From positions 1 through 47,203 of the forward strand of contig JAKQFA010000022.1 of the NCBI GenBank assembly GCA_029556335.1: a stretch of DNA of 47,203 bases, given 5' to 3'. Each line of letters starts with the position of its first letter. Positions within the stretch are counted from its first letter, which is position 1. Shown in pieces: positions 17,458 to 25,430 of this stretch. The stretch comes from Methanobacteriota archaeon. Lineage in GTDB: Archaea > Methanobacteriota > Methanobacteria > Methanobacteriales > Methanobacteriaceae. The notes under the pieces were generated by a model that saw only the letters and a program-made list of their open reading frames with translations, made no database searches and was not told the DNA's origin. The translations under genes and the position numbers were made by a program.

Positions 17458-17669
17458 TTAATGATCCAGGGTTCGACCCCTACGGACAATGTCCATTAAT
17501 CTTTGGTAACAGGCTTTCCAGTAGGCAATCTCCTCGTCGGTGAGGTCTAAGTACCCGCTTTCTCGTTCCATTACCTGATCGATGTAGTCTTGCACGTTTT
17601 GGTCAACTCCTAGATCACTAAAAGGTATCTAATCACCCCCCCGTGTTGAGACACAAACATATTGTTCAT
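17458..17669 (-). pseudogene. Small operator-linked gene, apparently frameshifted
   Basis: From ATG 17669 the frame reads MNNMFVSQHGGVIRYL and soon stops. A second frame then reads SDLGVDQNVQDYIDQVMER and GYLDLTDEEIAYWKACYQRL and ends RRGRTLDH at 17458. Adding one T to the T4 run (plus-strand A run at 17620-17623) joins the two into about 70 residues. The start lies inside a perfect copy of the shared palindrome and the second half is convincingly protein-like, so a small gene existed. Whether it is broken, misread, or starts at an internal GTG is open. It has no zinc ribbon or YYGSPP motif, and I recognise no family. Confidence 0.55.
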
Positions 17670-17681
17670 GCTCAACAATAT
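17659..17681 (-). promoter_or_regulatory. Shared palindrome, copy 3 (perfect)
   Basis: ATATTGTT-CATGCTC-AACAATAT, a perfect 8-base inverted repeat with a 7-base spacer. It overlaps the ATG at 17669 and lies 14 bases from a TATA box read as AAAAGTATATATTC (17695-17708). Best copy of the set. Confidence 0.7.
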
Positions 17682-17722
17682 TGTATATGTCATTGAATAT
17701 ATACTTTTCCCAGAAGGAAAGA

Positions 17723-19939
17723 TCAGATCAAGAAGAGGTTACCTAGACCCTTCCAGGGCCAGCGGGCCTCACGATCCCAGCCAGTGGCAACATTCGGGAT
17801 ACAAAATCTCTCATCATCCTCGTGGTACCCATCCTTAATGGGTGTAAGTCCAATTAAAAGTAGTAAATCTTGGGCCCTGCTAAAGGCCACATAGTACTGG
17901 CGTATCAGATCATCGAAGGCCCGGTCCCTGCTGCTCCGGCCAGGCTCCCCCAGGGATGAGTAGACCCGCAGCTGGTCCTCCAAGTGGGAGGCCCGATCAC
18001 CATCTAGGGGGAATCGTCGCTGGGCATGGGATCGGTGTATCCTGCGGTAGTCGGATCCTACGTCAACCACCACCAGGGGAAACTCCAGTCCCTTGGCCTG
18101 GTGGATGCTCATGACGTTAACCCTGTTGGGTGGTGAGGGCTGCTGGTTTAGAAGCACTTCATCCACCTCGATGACCCCGCTGGCCAGGGGAACCAGGAGG
18201 TTCCAGTACACCTCCTGTATGGATACCAGCTCCCCAGGCAACACCCTGCCCTGGTAACTGGCAAATTGGGAGGCCTGCTCTATGGTCCGGGTTAATGCTT
18301 CCACCCGCAGATGATCCTCCTTATCCCCATCCGGGGTGTAGTTTAATAGGTCGTACCATAACTCCAGGAGGTGGAATTCCTGATTGTACCACTCCCCCAC
18401 CACCTCCTTCAGGGCGCTGCTCTTTCGGGCTGTTTTTCTCCACTGGTGGAAGCTGCTCCTGGCTCTGCTGGGCAGCCGGTCCAGGGAGTTCTCCACGGAT
18501 CGGTCCGGATCCAGGCATTCCAGAACCAGACCCGCCAGGAGTTCCGTAGACTGGGCCCGCTCCAGACTCTCCCCCCGGGGGTTGAAAACCTCCAGGCCCT
18601 CCCCTTTTAAATAGTGACGCAGGTAGTGGGGGAATCTACGGGCACTGTGAGGTGTGTACTCCAATGGGCTGGCCATCAGGATGGAGCTATCTCTTTTATC
18701 AAGTTTAATAGTCATTTCCTCGGCCTGGTAACCATCCCTGTAGAGGGATTGGCTTATGAACCTGGATAGATCCCGGGCCAGGGTCTTACGGTCCCGGCGG
18801 AACATGCCCAAAACCGGGTAATGGTCTTCATCCCTCCGGGCAGCCTGGATACTGGGCTTACTCCTAACCCGGGCAAACTGGTAGTCCTCATCCACCTCCA
18901 GGAAGGAGTTGCAGAAATCCACGATCTGTGGGGTGGAGCGGTAGTTCAGGGACAAGTGTATAACCCGGACATCCACACCTACCTTTTCCTTGATCCGCCT
19001 CTGGTACTGGGTGAAAAGATCCACGGTAGCCCCCCGGAAGCGGTACAGGGACTGGTCATCGTCCCCCACCACGGTGATGTTACCACCATTTTTTATGGCA
19101 ATCCTGGCCAGATGGAAGTAGATACTTTCCTGGAGGAGGTTGGTGTCCTGGTACTCATCCACAAGCAGCACCTTAAGACCATCCAGGGGGACTTCTTCCT
19201 GGTTCAACTTCCCCAGAAGGGAGGCCTCCAGGCCAGCGAAGTCATACAGTTGATGACGTTCCAGTTCCTCCCGGTACTCCCTTATACAGTTCAGGGCCAA
19301 CCAGGCCCCAGGGTGTTCTGAATCAGCCTGGAGGGCTTCACAGTCCACCTGGTCATGGAGGATGCGGTCCTTAATCTCCAGGAGCAGGTCACAGATCCCG
19401 GTCAAATTCAGGGTTCCCTGCCAGCGTCCCATCACCTTAAGGTAACCCAGAAGATCCGGGTTGCGGTGCAGATCATCATGAATCAGCTTCTGCATCAGAA
19501 TGGACCGGCTGGCCTGCTCCTCCAGGACCAGGGGGCCTCCCAGGAGTTCCTGGGCCAGGCTGTCCAGGGTGCCGGTGAGGATTCCCTCCAGTTCCAGATC
19601 CTGAACTTGTGGATCTAGATCTGCAAAAACGGCCTCTTCTAGCAAGTGGTCTTTTATCTTAGTTCCCCACTTAATTATCCTGGATTTTAGCTGGCCAGCA
19701 GCCTTCCTAGTGAAGGTGGTGGTCATGATAGCCTGGGGTGGTATGGAGTCCACGTAGATGTACTTGAGGATCTTCAGCACCATCACCGTGGTCTTACCAC
19801 TCCCTGGACCAGCCACCAGAAACTGGGATTCACTGGCCGGGGCATGTACAGCCCTATGCTGGGCTGGGTTATCATCCCCTCCAATGTCCCGCTCCAGAAG
19901 TTCCCGGGCCAGTTTCTGATACTCTTCCCAACTGATCAT
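17723..19939 (-). CDS. UvrD/Rep-type superfamily 1 DNA helicase
   Basis: A 738-residue ATP-dependent helicase of superfamily 1A. Visible motifs: a Q-like NPAQHRAV (24-31), Walker A AGPGSGKTT (43-51), motif Ia TTTFTRKAAGQLKSR, Walker B LLVDEYQDTN (258-267), motif III VGDDDQSLYRFRGA (291-304), motif IV LSLNYRSTPQIV, motif V VNVMSIHQAKGLEFPLVVV and motif VI YYVAFSRAQDLLLL. These enzymes unwind DNA 3-prime to 5-prime during repair or replication restart. No nuclease domain follows the helicase core. Single gene, with a divergent nitroreductase 66 bases away; no strong ribosome site is seen at the ATG, so the message may be leaderless. Identification is secure; pathway is not. Confidence 0.93.
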   Translation of the reverse strand: MISWEEYQKLARELLERDIGGDDNPAQHRAVHAPASESQFLVAGPGSGKTTVMVLKILKYIYVDSIPPQAIMTTTFTRKAAGQLKSRIIKWGTKIKDHLLEEAVFADLDPQVQDLELEGILTGTLDSLAQELLGGPLVLEEQASRSILMQKLIHDDLHRNPDLLGYLKVMGRWQGTLNLTGICDLLLEIKDRILHDQVDCEALQADSEHPGAWLALNCIREYREELERHQLYDFAGLEASLLGKLNQEEVPLDGLKVLLVDEYQDTNLLQESIYFHLARIAIKNGGNITVVGDDDQSLYRFRGATVDLFTQYQRRIKEKVGVDVRVIHLSLNYRSTPQIVDFCNSFLEVDEDYQFARVRSKPSIQAARRDEDHYPVLGMFRRDRKTLARDLSRFISQSLYRDGYQAEEMTIKLDKRDSSILMASPLEYTPHSARRFPHYLRHYLKGEGLEVFNPRGESLERAQSTELLAGLVLECLDPDRSVENSLDRLPSRARSSFHQWRKTARKSSALKEVVGEWYNQEFHLLELWYDLLNYTPDGDKEDHLRVEALTRTIEQASQFASYQGRVLPGELVSIQEVYWNLLVPLASGVIEVDEVLLNQQPSPPNRVNVMSIHQAKGLEFPLVVVDVGSDYRRIHRSHAQRRFPLDGDRASHLEDQLRVYSSLGEPGRSSRDRAFDDLIRQYYVAFSRAQDLLLLIGLTPIKDGYHEDDERFCIPNVATGWDREARWPWKGLGNLFLI

Positions 19940-20005
19940 TGTGACTTAATATAGGGCCACCATACTTATAAAAAAAGGGAGCTATCTAAAAAAAATGGTG
20001 ATGCC

Positions 20006-20764
20006 ATGAACCCTGAAGATCTCTACCAGGCCATGTTCAGGAGAAAAAGTGTACGCAACTACCACTACAGCAACCTCTCCAGGGAGACCCTGGAGGAAAT
20101 TGAAAGCTGTCTCTTGAAACTCACACCCCTAGATCCCCATATTAAAACTGAATTTCGGGTAGTCTCCGGGGATCAGATCAAAACCAGGATGATGAAAAGA
20201 GCACCCCACTACCTCCTAGCCTTCTCCGAAAAAAGGGAGGGCCACCTGGTGAATGTGGGGTTCATGCTGCAACAGATGGACCTCTACCTATCCTGGCGGG
20301 GAATAGGCACCTGCTGGCAGGGTATACCGCAGCCAAAAAAAAGTGCACTGGCCACCTCTACACTGGGTTACGATATCCTGCTTACCATGGGAAAAGCCCA
20401 GGAAACCCTGCACCGGGAATGTGTTGAAGAGTTCAAAAGAATGGCTCTAGAGGATATAACCGATATCCAGGGAGCAGATGATATCCTGGAGCCGGTCAGA
20501 CTGGCCCCATCCTCCATCAACAGCCAGCCCTGGCACATCACCGGGAGTCCTGAGTTGATGCACTTCTACTGCCGCAAATTAAACCCTATGAAGTCCTATC
20601 TCCTGGGCCGCTTCAACCAGATCGATATGGGCATAGCCCTGTGCCATCTGAAACTATCTGCCGAGCATCAGGGCAAGGAGGTGGAGTTTTTAAAGGATGA
20701 AGCTGCCTCTAAAATTGGACCGGAAGGCTACTACTACGTGGATTCCGTGGGGTTAAGGGACTAA
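20006..20764 (+). CDS. Nitroreductase-family protein (TM1586-like)
   Basis: A 252-residue cytoplasmic protein of the nitroreductase fold. The N-terminal MFRRKSVRNYHYSNLSRETLEEI holds the Arg-Arg-Ser-Val-Arg FMN-binding signature, and GFMLQQMDLYLSWRGIGTCWQGI is the usual central helix. The second half repeats the theme (LAPSSINSQPWHIT, a common FMN contact), and NQIDMGIALCHLKLSAEHQGK matches the TM1586-type subgroup that folds two related halves into one chain. An FMN-dependent reductase is likely; the substrate is unknown. A TATA-like ACTTATAAAA lies about 45 bases upstream and GGTGAT just before the ATG. Divergent from the helicase gene. Confidence 0.82.
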   Translation: MNPEDLYQAMFRRKSVRNYHYSNLSRETLEEIESCLLKLTPLDPHIKTEFRVVSGDQIKTRMMKRAPHYLLAFSEKREGHLVNVGFMLQQMDLYLSWRGIGTCWQGIPQPKKSALATSTLGYDILLTMGKAQETLHRECVEEFKRMALEDITDIQGADDILEPVRLAPSSINSQPWHITGSPELMHFYCRKLNPMKSYLLGRFNQIDMGIALCHLKLSAEHQGKEVEFLKDEAASKIGPEGYYYVDSVGLRD

Positions 20765-20788
20765 AATCCATACATAAAAGTTTAAGGG

Positions 20789-21628
20789 TTACTTTTTTCT
20801 CTGGTACTTTTCAATCCAGACTGTAGTGAAGTAGAAGGTGATAATAAGCAGAAACACCGCCCATAAATTGTTGAATAATGGTTCAACAATGGTCCACTGG
20901 GTCATACCAGTGGTTAATGTGGCGTTGGTGGTGGTATGATTGATGGTGGAATTCCAGGGAATGGTGGCATTGGCTAGGCCACCGGTAAGGTTACTTGTTG
21001 AGTTATAGGTGTACAGTTTATCGGCTACTGCTAAACTGTAAAAGTACACAGCTCCCACGGAGATGGTTAGTGCTTTTCTGAATTCTCCTTCACGTAAGTC
21101 CCACTTATCAGAAAGGCAAAAGGTTGCTGCCAGCACTACAACAAAGGATCCCACCCCGATTATGGACAATCCATAGAGATCCTGATGTAGATTAGCTACC
21201 CAGATAACATAACTCAAGCCAAAGGTAAGTATGATTACTCCAACAAGCTTAAACGCCTTTTCCAAACAACAAAGGTCCTTCCACAATCTATCAGAATTCG
21301 AAGAGGACCCTTCCTGGTTATTCTCAGTGCCTGCAGTATTAACTTGTGGATCTGTCTGCTCTGGAGATTCCAGATCTTTATTAATATTATTTTCTCCTCC
21401 ATCATCCTCATTTTTAGGATAATCACTGCAAAATCGTAAAGTTGCAGCTAATACCACCAGTATGAATCCTAACCCCATAATTAATATACCAATGGGGTTT
21501 CCAGGATAAATTAAACCCACCCCAACAGTTACTCCTAGTAAAACTAGAACTACGCCCAAAAGGCTGGTTACTTTAGCCCAAAATATTTTTTCTTTTACAG
21601 AAAGAGACAAAAAAAATCCCCCGTACAC
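20789..21628 (-). CDS. Membrane protein with internal duplication
   Basis: A 279-residue membrane protein that I cannot assign to a family. Two helices lie at about 15-60, a charged acidic loop at 70-105, two more at about 115-165, then a short helix, a stretch very rich in Asn-X-Thr/Ser sequons at 215-245 (YNSTSNLT, NHTTTNATLT) and a C-terminal helix with a positive tail (KYQRKK). The first two helix pairs resemble each other: IMGLGFILVVLAATLRFCSDY against IIGVGSFVVVLAATFCLSDKW, so the gene arose by internal duplication. The sequons suggest an extracellular, N-glycosylated loop. Start: GTG 21628 gives this length, but a TTG about 18 bases in, after GGGGGAT, has the better ribosome site. Confidence 0.65.
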   Translation of the reverse strand: MYGGFFLSLSVKEKIFWAKVTSLLGVVLVLLGVTVGVGLIYPGNPIGILIMGLGFILVVLAATLRFCSDYPKNEDDGGENNINKDLESPEQTDPQVNTAGTENNQEGSSSNSDRLWKDLCCLEKAFKLVGVIILTFGLSYVIWVANLHQDLYGLSIIGVGSFVVVLAATFCLSDKWDLREGEFRKALTISVGAVYFYSLAVADKLYTYNSTSNLTGGLANATIPWNSTINHTTTNATLTTGMTQWTIVEPLFNNLWAVFLLIITFYFTTVWIEKYQRKK

Positions 21629-21781
21629 CAGGATATATCTTTAATTAATGAGTTAAATCTTTTCAGGTCCATGGTGGATCATAATGGTGGTAAAAAAAGG
21701 GGAGTGGATAGGGTGGTATGGGGGGATTAAACCTCAATTAAGAGAATAGAGTGGCCAGGGTAAAAAGAAGGTAGGAGAATG

Positions 21782-21994
21782 CTAGCGCTTCACCTTCTTC
21801 TCCAGCTTGATCAAATCCTGATACAACTCGGACATTAAATTATCCCCTGGTTTTCCTGATGCTTTCAACTTTTCATACTTCCTCTCCAGTCGCTGGAGCC
21901 TGGCCTGGTGTTCCAGTTCATCCAGCTTAATCTTCAACTCTTCTAGTTTTTTATCAACTCTTTCCTGGTCCTTTTCCAAGTACTTAAGGGTCAT
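21782..21994 (-). CDS. Small coiled-coil protein
   Basis: A 70-residue, highly charged protein that is almost entirely heptad-repeat helix (DKKLEELKIKLDELEHQAR and onward). Its ATG overlaps the stop of the RNase J-like gene by four bases (ATGA), so it is cotranslated with it. No family recognised. A partner or stabiliser for the upstream nuclease is a reasonable guess from coupling, not from sequence. Confidence 0.7.
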   Translation of the reverse strand: MTLKYLEKDQERVDKKLEELKIKLDELEHQARLQRLERKYEKLKASGKPGDNLMSELYQDLIKLEKKVKR

Positions 21995-23481
21995 GATAGG
22001 CCTCCTTTACTTAGTGTGGGATATTTGACTTTGATCCCGTCTTCTTCGAGGACTTTGAACTGTTCTTTGCCCTCGGTGTGGATGGGGTACACTTCTTCCG
22101 GGTTTATCCTCCGGATCATATCCAGGATCTCCCCTCCACTGGCATGGCCTGAGGCATGGAAGCCCCTTAAGAGGGGTAGGTTGAACAGTCGAAGCCAGCT
22201 TTTCACCTTTTCCTCGTTGACCTCCATCTGTTCATCAAAGGGTTCGGTCATGGATTTGAGGTAAACACCCCTTTCTGGTTTGATGTCGATTAGTTCCTTC
22301 AATTCGAAAAAGTCGCAGCGGAAGATGTAATCCTCCGGGTATTCCTGCAGATCCTGGTAGTTGATGGTGTAGTCCTGATCCAGGTACTCCCTCTCCCAGG
22401 TCTGGTAGTCCCTTTGACTTATCTCCGGATCCAGGTCCCTGGCACAAACCCACTCCTCATCCCGGCAGGCGTAGCTCTCCTCACTGACCATACCCCACCC
22501 TTTTTTGGGCTGGTAAACCAGCACCTCCCCCAGTTCGGGGTAGTCACTCCCCTGGAAGAGGTCCAGGATGTAGGCTTGCTTGAGGCTCACCACCAACTGC
22601 CGGTCCGTGTTACAGGCCACCCTGTGGAAGGTTAAAAGCCTGTCCAAGTCCCTTACCGGGTAGTTAACCACCACCAGCCCGGGGTAGTGGTCCACCACTT
22701 CCTGGGCCTTCCTCTGTATGTCCTCCTCACTGGTGTTGCCTGTGCTGTTGATACGGGTGCCCTCACATATTAGGGTGGTGGGCTGGGCTTTACGGGCTTT
22801 TTCAACGAATTGGTGGGTTAATTCGGGGTGCTGTCCATGGAAGCGCAGGTCCCCGGTGTAGACCAGCATTCCATCATCATTTTCTGCCAGGTAAGCCGAC
22901 GCCCCGGGCAGGCTGTGATCCACTGGTGCAGCTTGGATGGTGAAGTCTCCTACCTGGAACTCCTGGTAGGGCCGGGTCAAGTTGATCTCACGGTCCACAG
23001 GGATGGTCCTACGGGTGTAGCCCTCTCCCCTCTTTTTAGGCTGGAGCTGGAAGGATTTTTTAAGCTGCAGATACTCGGAGAATGAGGAGGACCCAGTCTC
23101 CTCCAGGGCCCTTAATATGAGGTAGGACCCCTGGGAGAGGTGCAGGGGCAGGTCCTCCCGGAGGTGGTGGACCAGGGACACGTGGTCCACGTGGCTGTGG
23201 CTGATGAGCACCCCATCCACTGCTGGTTCCCTGGTGTGGCTGAGACCCACGTGGCGCAGATAATCCTCCCGGTAGATGCCCTTCAGGCAGGGTAAGAGTT
23301 CCAGGGCCACGAAGTCCAGGATACCGTTGGCCTTACGTGGCTGCAGGAATTCGGATAGGTAGGTGTTGGCCCGGGAGAAGGCCAGGCCGAAGTCAAAAAA
23401 GAAGGATGATTCCCGGCTGCTAACCTGGATCTTGTTACCACCGATCTCATCCACCCCACCGTAGAAGGATAAATTGCTCAT
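21991..23481 (-). CDS. RNase J-like metallo-beta-lactamase nuclease
   Basis: A 496-residue protein of the metallo-beta-lactamase/beta-CASP group. The metal motif is HSHVDH (95-100) after VDGVLI; further ligands fall in VDHSLPGASAYL and TGDLRFHGQH; the RMMBL end is recognised by FHASGHASGGEILDMIRRI and VYPIHTEG. Members such as RNase J and CPSF-type enzymes cut or trim RNA 5-prime to 3-prime. The N-terminus (FYGGVDEIGGNKIQV) is also RNase J-like. A segment between about 260 and 400 is longer and more acidic than in standard RNase J, so substrate may differ. No clear ribosome site before the ATG. Operon with the coiled-coil gene downstream. Confidence 0.82.
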   Translation of the reverse strand: MSNLSFYGGVDEIGGNKIQVSSRESSFFFDFGLAFSRANTYLSEFLQPRKANGILDFVALELLPCLKGIYREDYLRHVGLSHTREPAVDGVLISHSHVDHVSLVHHLREDLPLHLSQGSYLILRALEETGSSSFSEYLQLKKSFQLQPKKRGEGYTRRTIPVDREINLTRPYQEFQVGDFTIQAAPVDHSLPGASAYLAENDDGMLVYTGDLRFHGQHPELTHQFVEKARKAQPTTLICEGTRINSTGNTSEEDIQRKAQEVVDHYPGLVVVNYPVRDLDRLLTFHRVACNTDRQLVVSLKQAYILDLFQGSDYPELGEVLVYQPKKGWGMVSEESYACRDEEWVCARDLDPEISQRDYQTWEREYLDQDYTINYQDLQEYPEDYIFRCDFFELKELIDIKPERGVYLKSMTEPFDEQMEVNEEKVKSWLRLFNLPLLRGFHASGHASGGEILDMIRRINPEEVYPIHTEGKEQFKVLEEDGIKVKYPTLSKGGLS

Positions 23482-23977
23482 TACTATTGTTTTATCATAG
23501 GGGCTGATTATAGTAATTTTCTAGGTAAGGATATTTATTTCTAATCCGCACTTATTGGTGAAATGTAAACCCTAGATTAGGTCCAGGTAAGGGTCGAAAA
23601 TTCTTAGAAGCACCCCCTTTTAAGAGTTGAAGATGGGGATAATCCTTAAAACTTATGGGGGTCCTGGAAGATCTGGATTCTATCTTTAATGGATGAAATA
23701 TCCATCCTCCCCACTGGGGCATGTGCTTTTAAACCACTGATACAGTGTATCAGACTTGTAGTTGGCAGGGGAATTTTTAGTAAAAGAAACGTTACTAGAA
23801 ATAATACGATAAAAAAAAACTGAGGTTTCTTAACAAAACCCTAACACAAGACATTTATTCCTATCCAAGCAATCCTGAGATGTTAACTTGTCTTTCTAGG
23901 CAACTGGCAGCACCTTCCCCTAACCCCGGTGTTTTTCCAGACAGCCACCTGACCAGAACCCCCTCCACACCATGATC
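23482..23977. other. Long intergenic gap with inverted repeat
   Basis: Nearly 500 bases without a convincing gene. It contains the promoter of the RNase J-like gene, a perfect inverted repeat at 23737-23753 behind a TTTTAAA box, and a C-rich/G-rich pair (CCCCCTTTTAAG near 23612 and CTTAAAACTTATGGGGG near 23648) that could fold. A small RNA is possible but not shown. Confidence 0.4.
23737..23753. repeat. Inverted repeat CTGATAC-AGT-GTATCAG
   Basis: Perfect 7-base arms with a 3-base centre, 9 bases after a TTTTAAA box. Layout resembles an operator at a transcription start, but no gene start follows on the plus strand within 200 bases. Confidence 0.45.
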
Positions 23978-24079
23978 CTATTCATCCAGGTTCAGGTCGC
24001 ATTCGGTGCAGAAGCTGGTATCAGACGATACTCTGGCATTACATATTCGACAGTAGGTAAAGTATGATGAATCTCCCAT
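23978..24079 (-). CDS. 33-residue zinc-finger microprotein
   Basis: A hand-found open frame: ATG GDSSYFTYCRICNARVSS, then TSFCTECDLNLDE and a stop. The two CxxC pairs (YCRIC and FCTEC) would bind one zinc ion, and the size is close to a minimal zinc ribbon. AGGGGT lies five bases before the ATG, one of the better ribosome sites in the window. It stands alone downstream of the gene at 24146 on the same strand. Function unknown; similar single ribbons sit at the ends of several other proteins here. Confidence 0.6.
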   Translation of the reverse strand: MGDSSYFTYCRICNARVSSDTSFCTECDLNLDE

Positions 24080-24145
24080 TATACCCCTAACTTTACGGAT
24101 GTACTATTTTGTTTGCATCCTTGTCCATCTTAAAATTTTCTAATA

Positions 24146-24346
24146 TCACCTGAGTTGGCCAATGAGCAGTCCTAGAATAAAGCCCAGAACTGCGAAAACT
24201 AGGCTGGCATGGATCCCCTGAACTGAAGCATGCCAGAAGGAATGGTCAATAAGGTCCCAAAGCAAAAAGACCAGCCCCCTAACACACCCAGTAGTCATCC
24301 AGTGTAAATGGCATAGGGTAAATCCTCCTCCAATCGAACTCCCCAC
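24146..24346 (-). CDS. Small membrane protein, start or frame uncertain
   Basis: The clear part is VRGLVFLLWDLIDHSFWH followed by the membrane helix SLVFAVLGFILGLLIGQLR. The open frame as drawn begins at 24346, but its first 15 residues are unconvincing. The strong ribosome site GGAGGAGG (24324-24331) lies nine bases from an ATG at 24314 in another frame, reading MPFTLDDYWVC and then stopping. Removing one T from the following TGTT would join that start to the membrane part as DDYWVC-RGLVFLL, a natural-looking 55-residue protein. Alternatives are an internal ATG (MTTGCVRGL). So either a frameshift or a sequence error is likely. Function unknown. Confidence 0.5.
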   Translation of the reverse strand: MGSSIGGGFTLCHLHWMTTGCVRGLVFLLWDLIDHSFWHASVQGIHASLVFAVLGFILGLLIGQLR

Positions 24347-24395
24347 CCACCCCCTTGAGGGGCAGTTACTACTTTTATTTATGCTTTTTTAAGGG

Positions 24396-24411
24396 TAAGC
24401 AAATTTGCTTA
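24396..24411 (+). promoter_or_regulatory. 16-base perfect palindrome at TATA box
   Basis: TAAGCAAATTTGCTTA is fully self-complementary and its right end overlaps the TATA box (CTTATAAAAC) of the zinc-ribbon gene at 24448. A protein bound here would cover the BRE/TATA element, so a repressor site is plausible. Confidence 0.6.
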
Positions 24412-24447
24412 TAAAACGAGCCACACAGTATAATAGGGTGAAAAGAG

Positions 24448-24753
24448 ATGGTTTACTGCCATAATTGTGGGACTAAAAATGAGGACGATGTTGAGTACTG
24501 TTCTAAATGTGGAACTCCATTGAAGGATGATGTGGAAAGACGTCATCACCAGAAGCGCCAGAGGGATGAATGTTTTGGCCTTCCCTACGGTAACCTTATC
24601 GGCCCCCTGATCATCGGGGTTATTTTGATACTGGCTGGTCTTTCTTCCATCTACGGATTTCCGTTCTGGCAGTATCTGTGGCCAGCCCTCATCGTACTAA
24701 TCGGCATATTAATTATCGCCGGGGCCATCTACAAGGCCACGCACCGGGATTAA
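24448..24753 (+). CDS. Zinc-ribbon membrane protein
   Basis: A 101-residue protein. Residues 1-25 are a zinc ribbon (YCHNCGTKNEDDVEYCSKCGT). A basic, histidine-rich linker (RRHHQKRQRDE) leads to two membrane helices (about 50-68 and 74-93) with a short polar end. Ribbons of this kind at the N-terminus of archaeal membrane proteins face the cytoplasm and are thought to mediate interactions. GGGTGAAAAG stands just before the ATG and a TATA box with a perfect palindrome lies about 35-50 bases upstream, so regulation is likely. The cellular role is unknown. Confidence 0.78.
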   Translation: MVYCHNCGTKNEDDVEYCSKCGTPLKDDVERRHHQKRQRDECFGLPYGNLIGPLIIGVILILAGLSSIYGFPFWQYLWPALIVLIGILIIAGAIYKATHRD

Positions 24754-24794
24754 GTCTTGAGAACCAGGATAAATCTAAAACTAAAGAACATCTC

Positions 24795-25430
24795 TTATCT
24801 ATAAGGACAAGCTGGAATAGAGCACTGACGGCATATCAGATCATGGTCCCTGGCCGAAATGGTGGTCCTGGTGTATATCCACAGACCAATAAGCACCAGA
24901 AAATAGGGGCTTAGATTGGCTTTGAATTCCAGGATCCCCACCAGGATCATCACTGCTCCGGTGACCAGCACCAGGTTGGATAAAAACTTAACCGGCGCTC
25001 TATCTATTTTTGAATAGTTAAGCTGCATCAAAGCTAAAAACACAGCCAGCACCCCAGCCCAGAATAGGATGGGGCTGCTGAACCCGTAGAGGTAATAAAA
25101 AAGGCACCACAGGATCGCCAGGGCACCTCCCAGGAAAAGACCGGAACACCCTGCGCAGTACCTTTTCCCTTGGAGGGTGAAGGTGTGGGTTTCAAATTCA
25201 CTACACACCGGGTGGTGTCCGCTTGGCTCTGACTTTTCTCTTTCCCGGTTTAGTAACCGTAGACAGTGGTGGGGGTAGCCGGCGGCCATCATCCCCAGTA
25301 CACAGACCAGGATGAACACTGCTAAAACCAGGGTTTTGCTGGTCTTGGCAGCCGGGACCCATAGGTACATCAAAACTAAAAACAAGAGTCCTGCCAGGGA
25401 TAAAAAGCTGAGTAAGCGGTTGCTATTCAA
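24795..25430 (-). CDS. DUF2085-like membrane protein
   Basis: A 211-residue protein with about six membrane helices. Between helices two and three lies a loop with CSEFETHTFTLQGKRYCAGCSGLFLG, which resembles the His/Cys loop of DUF2085 membrane proteins (a CH...RSF...G...C.RC.G pattern). Two more cysteines near the end (ICRQCSIPACP) could complete a metal or redox site. It begins with TTG inside the last codons of the radical SAM gene (8-base overlap), with AGGGGT six bases before, so the two are translationally coupled. That pairing suggests the membrane protein works with the radical SAM enzyme on a membrane substrate, which is inference. No reaction known. Confidence 0.68.
   Translation of the reverse strand: MNSNRLLSFLSLAGLLFLVLMYLWVPAAKTSKTLVLAVFILVCVLGMMAAGYPHHCLRLLNREREKSEPSGHHPVCSEFETHTFTLQGKRYCAGCSGLFLGGALAILWCLFYYLYGFSSPILFWAGVLAVFLALMQLNYSKIDRAPVKFLSNLVLVTGAVMILVGILEFKANLSPYFLVLIGLWIYTRTTISARDHDLICRQCSIPACPYR

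Noticed and set aside
18295..19321. Long frames opposite the helicase gene
   Set aside because: GC-rich coding DNA leaves chance antisense frames; proline-rich low-complexity reading and no ribosome sites.
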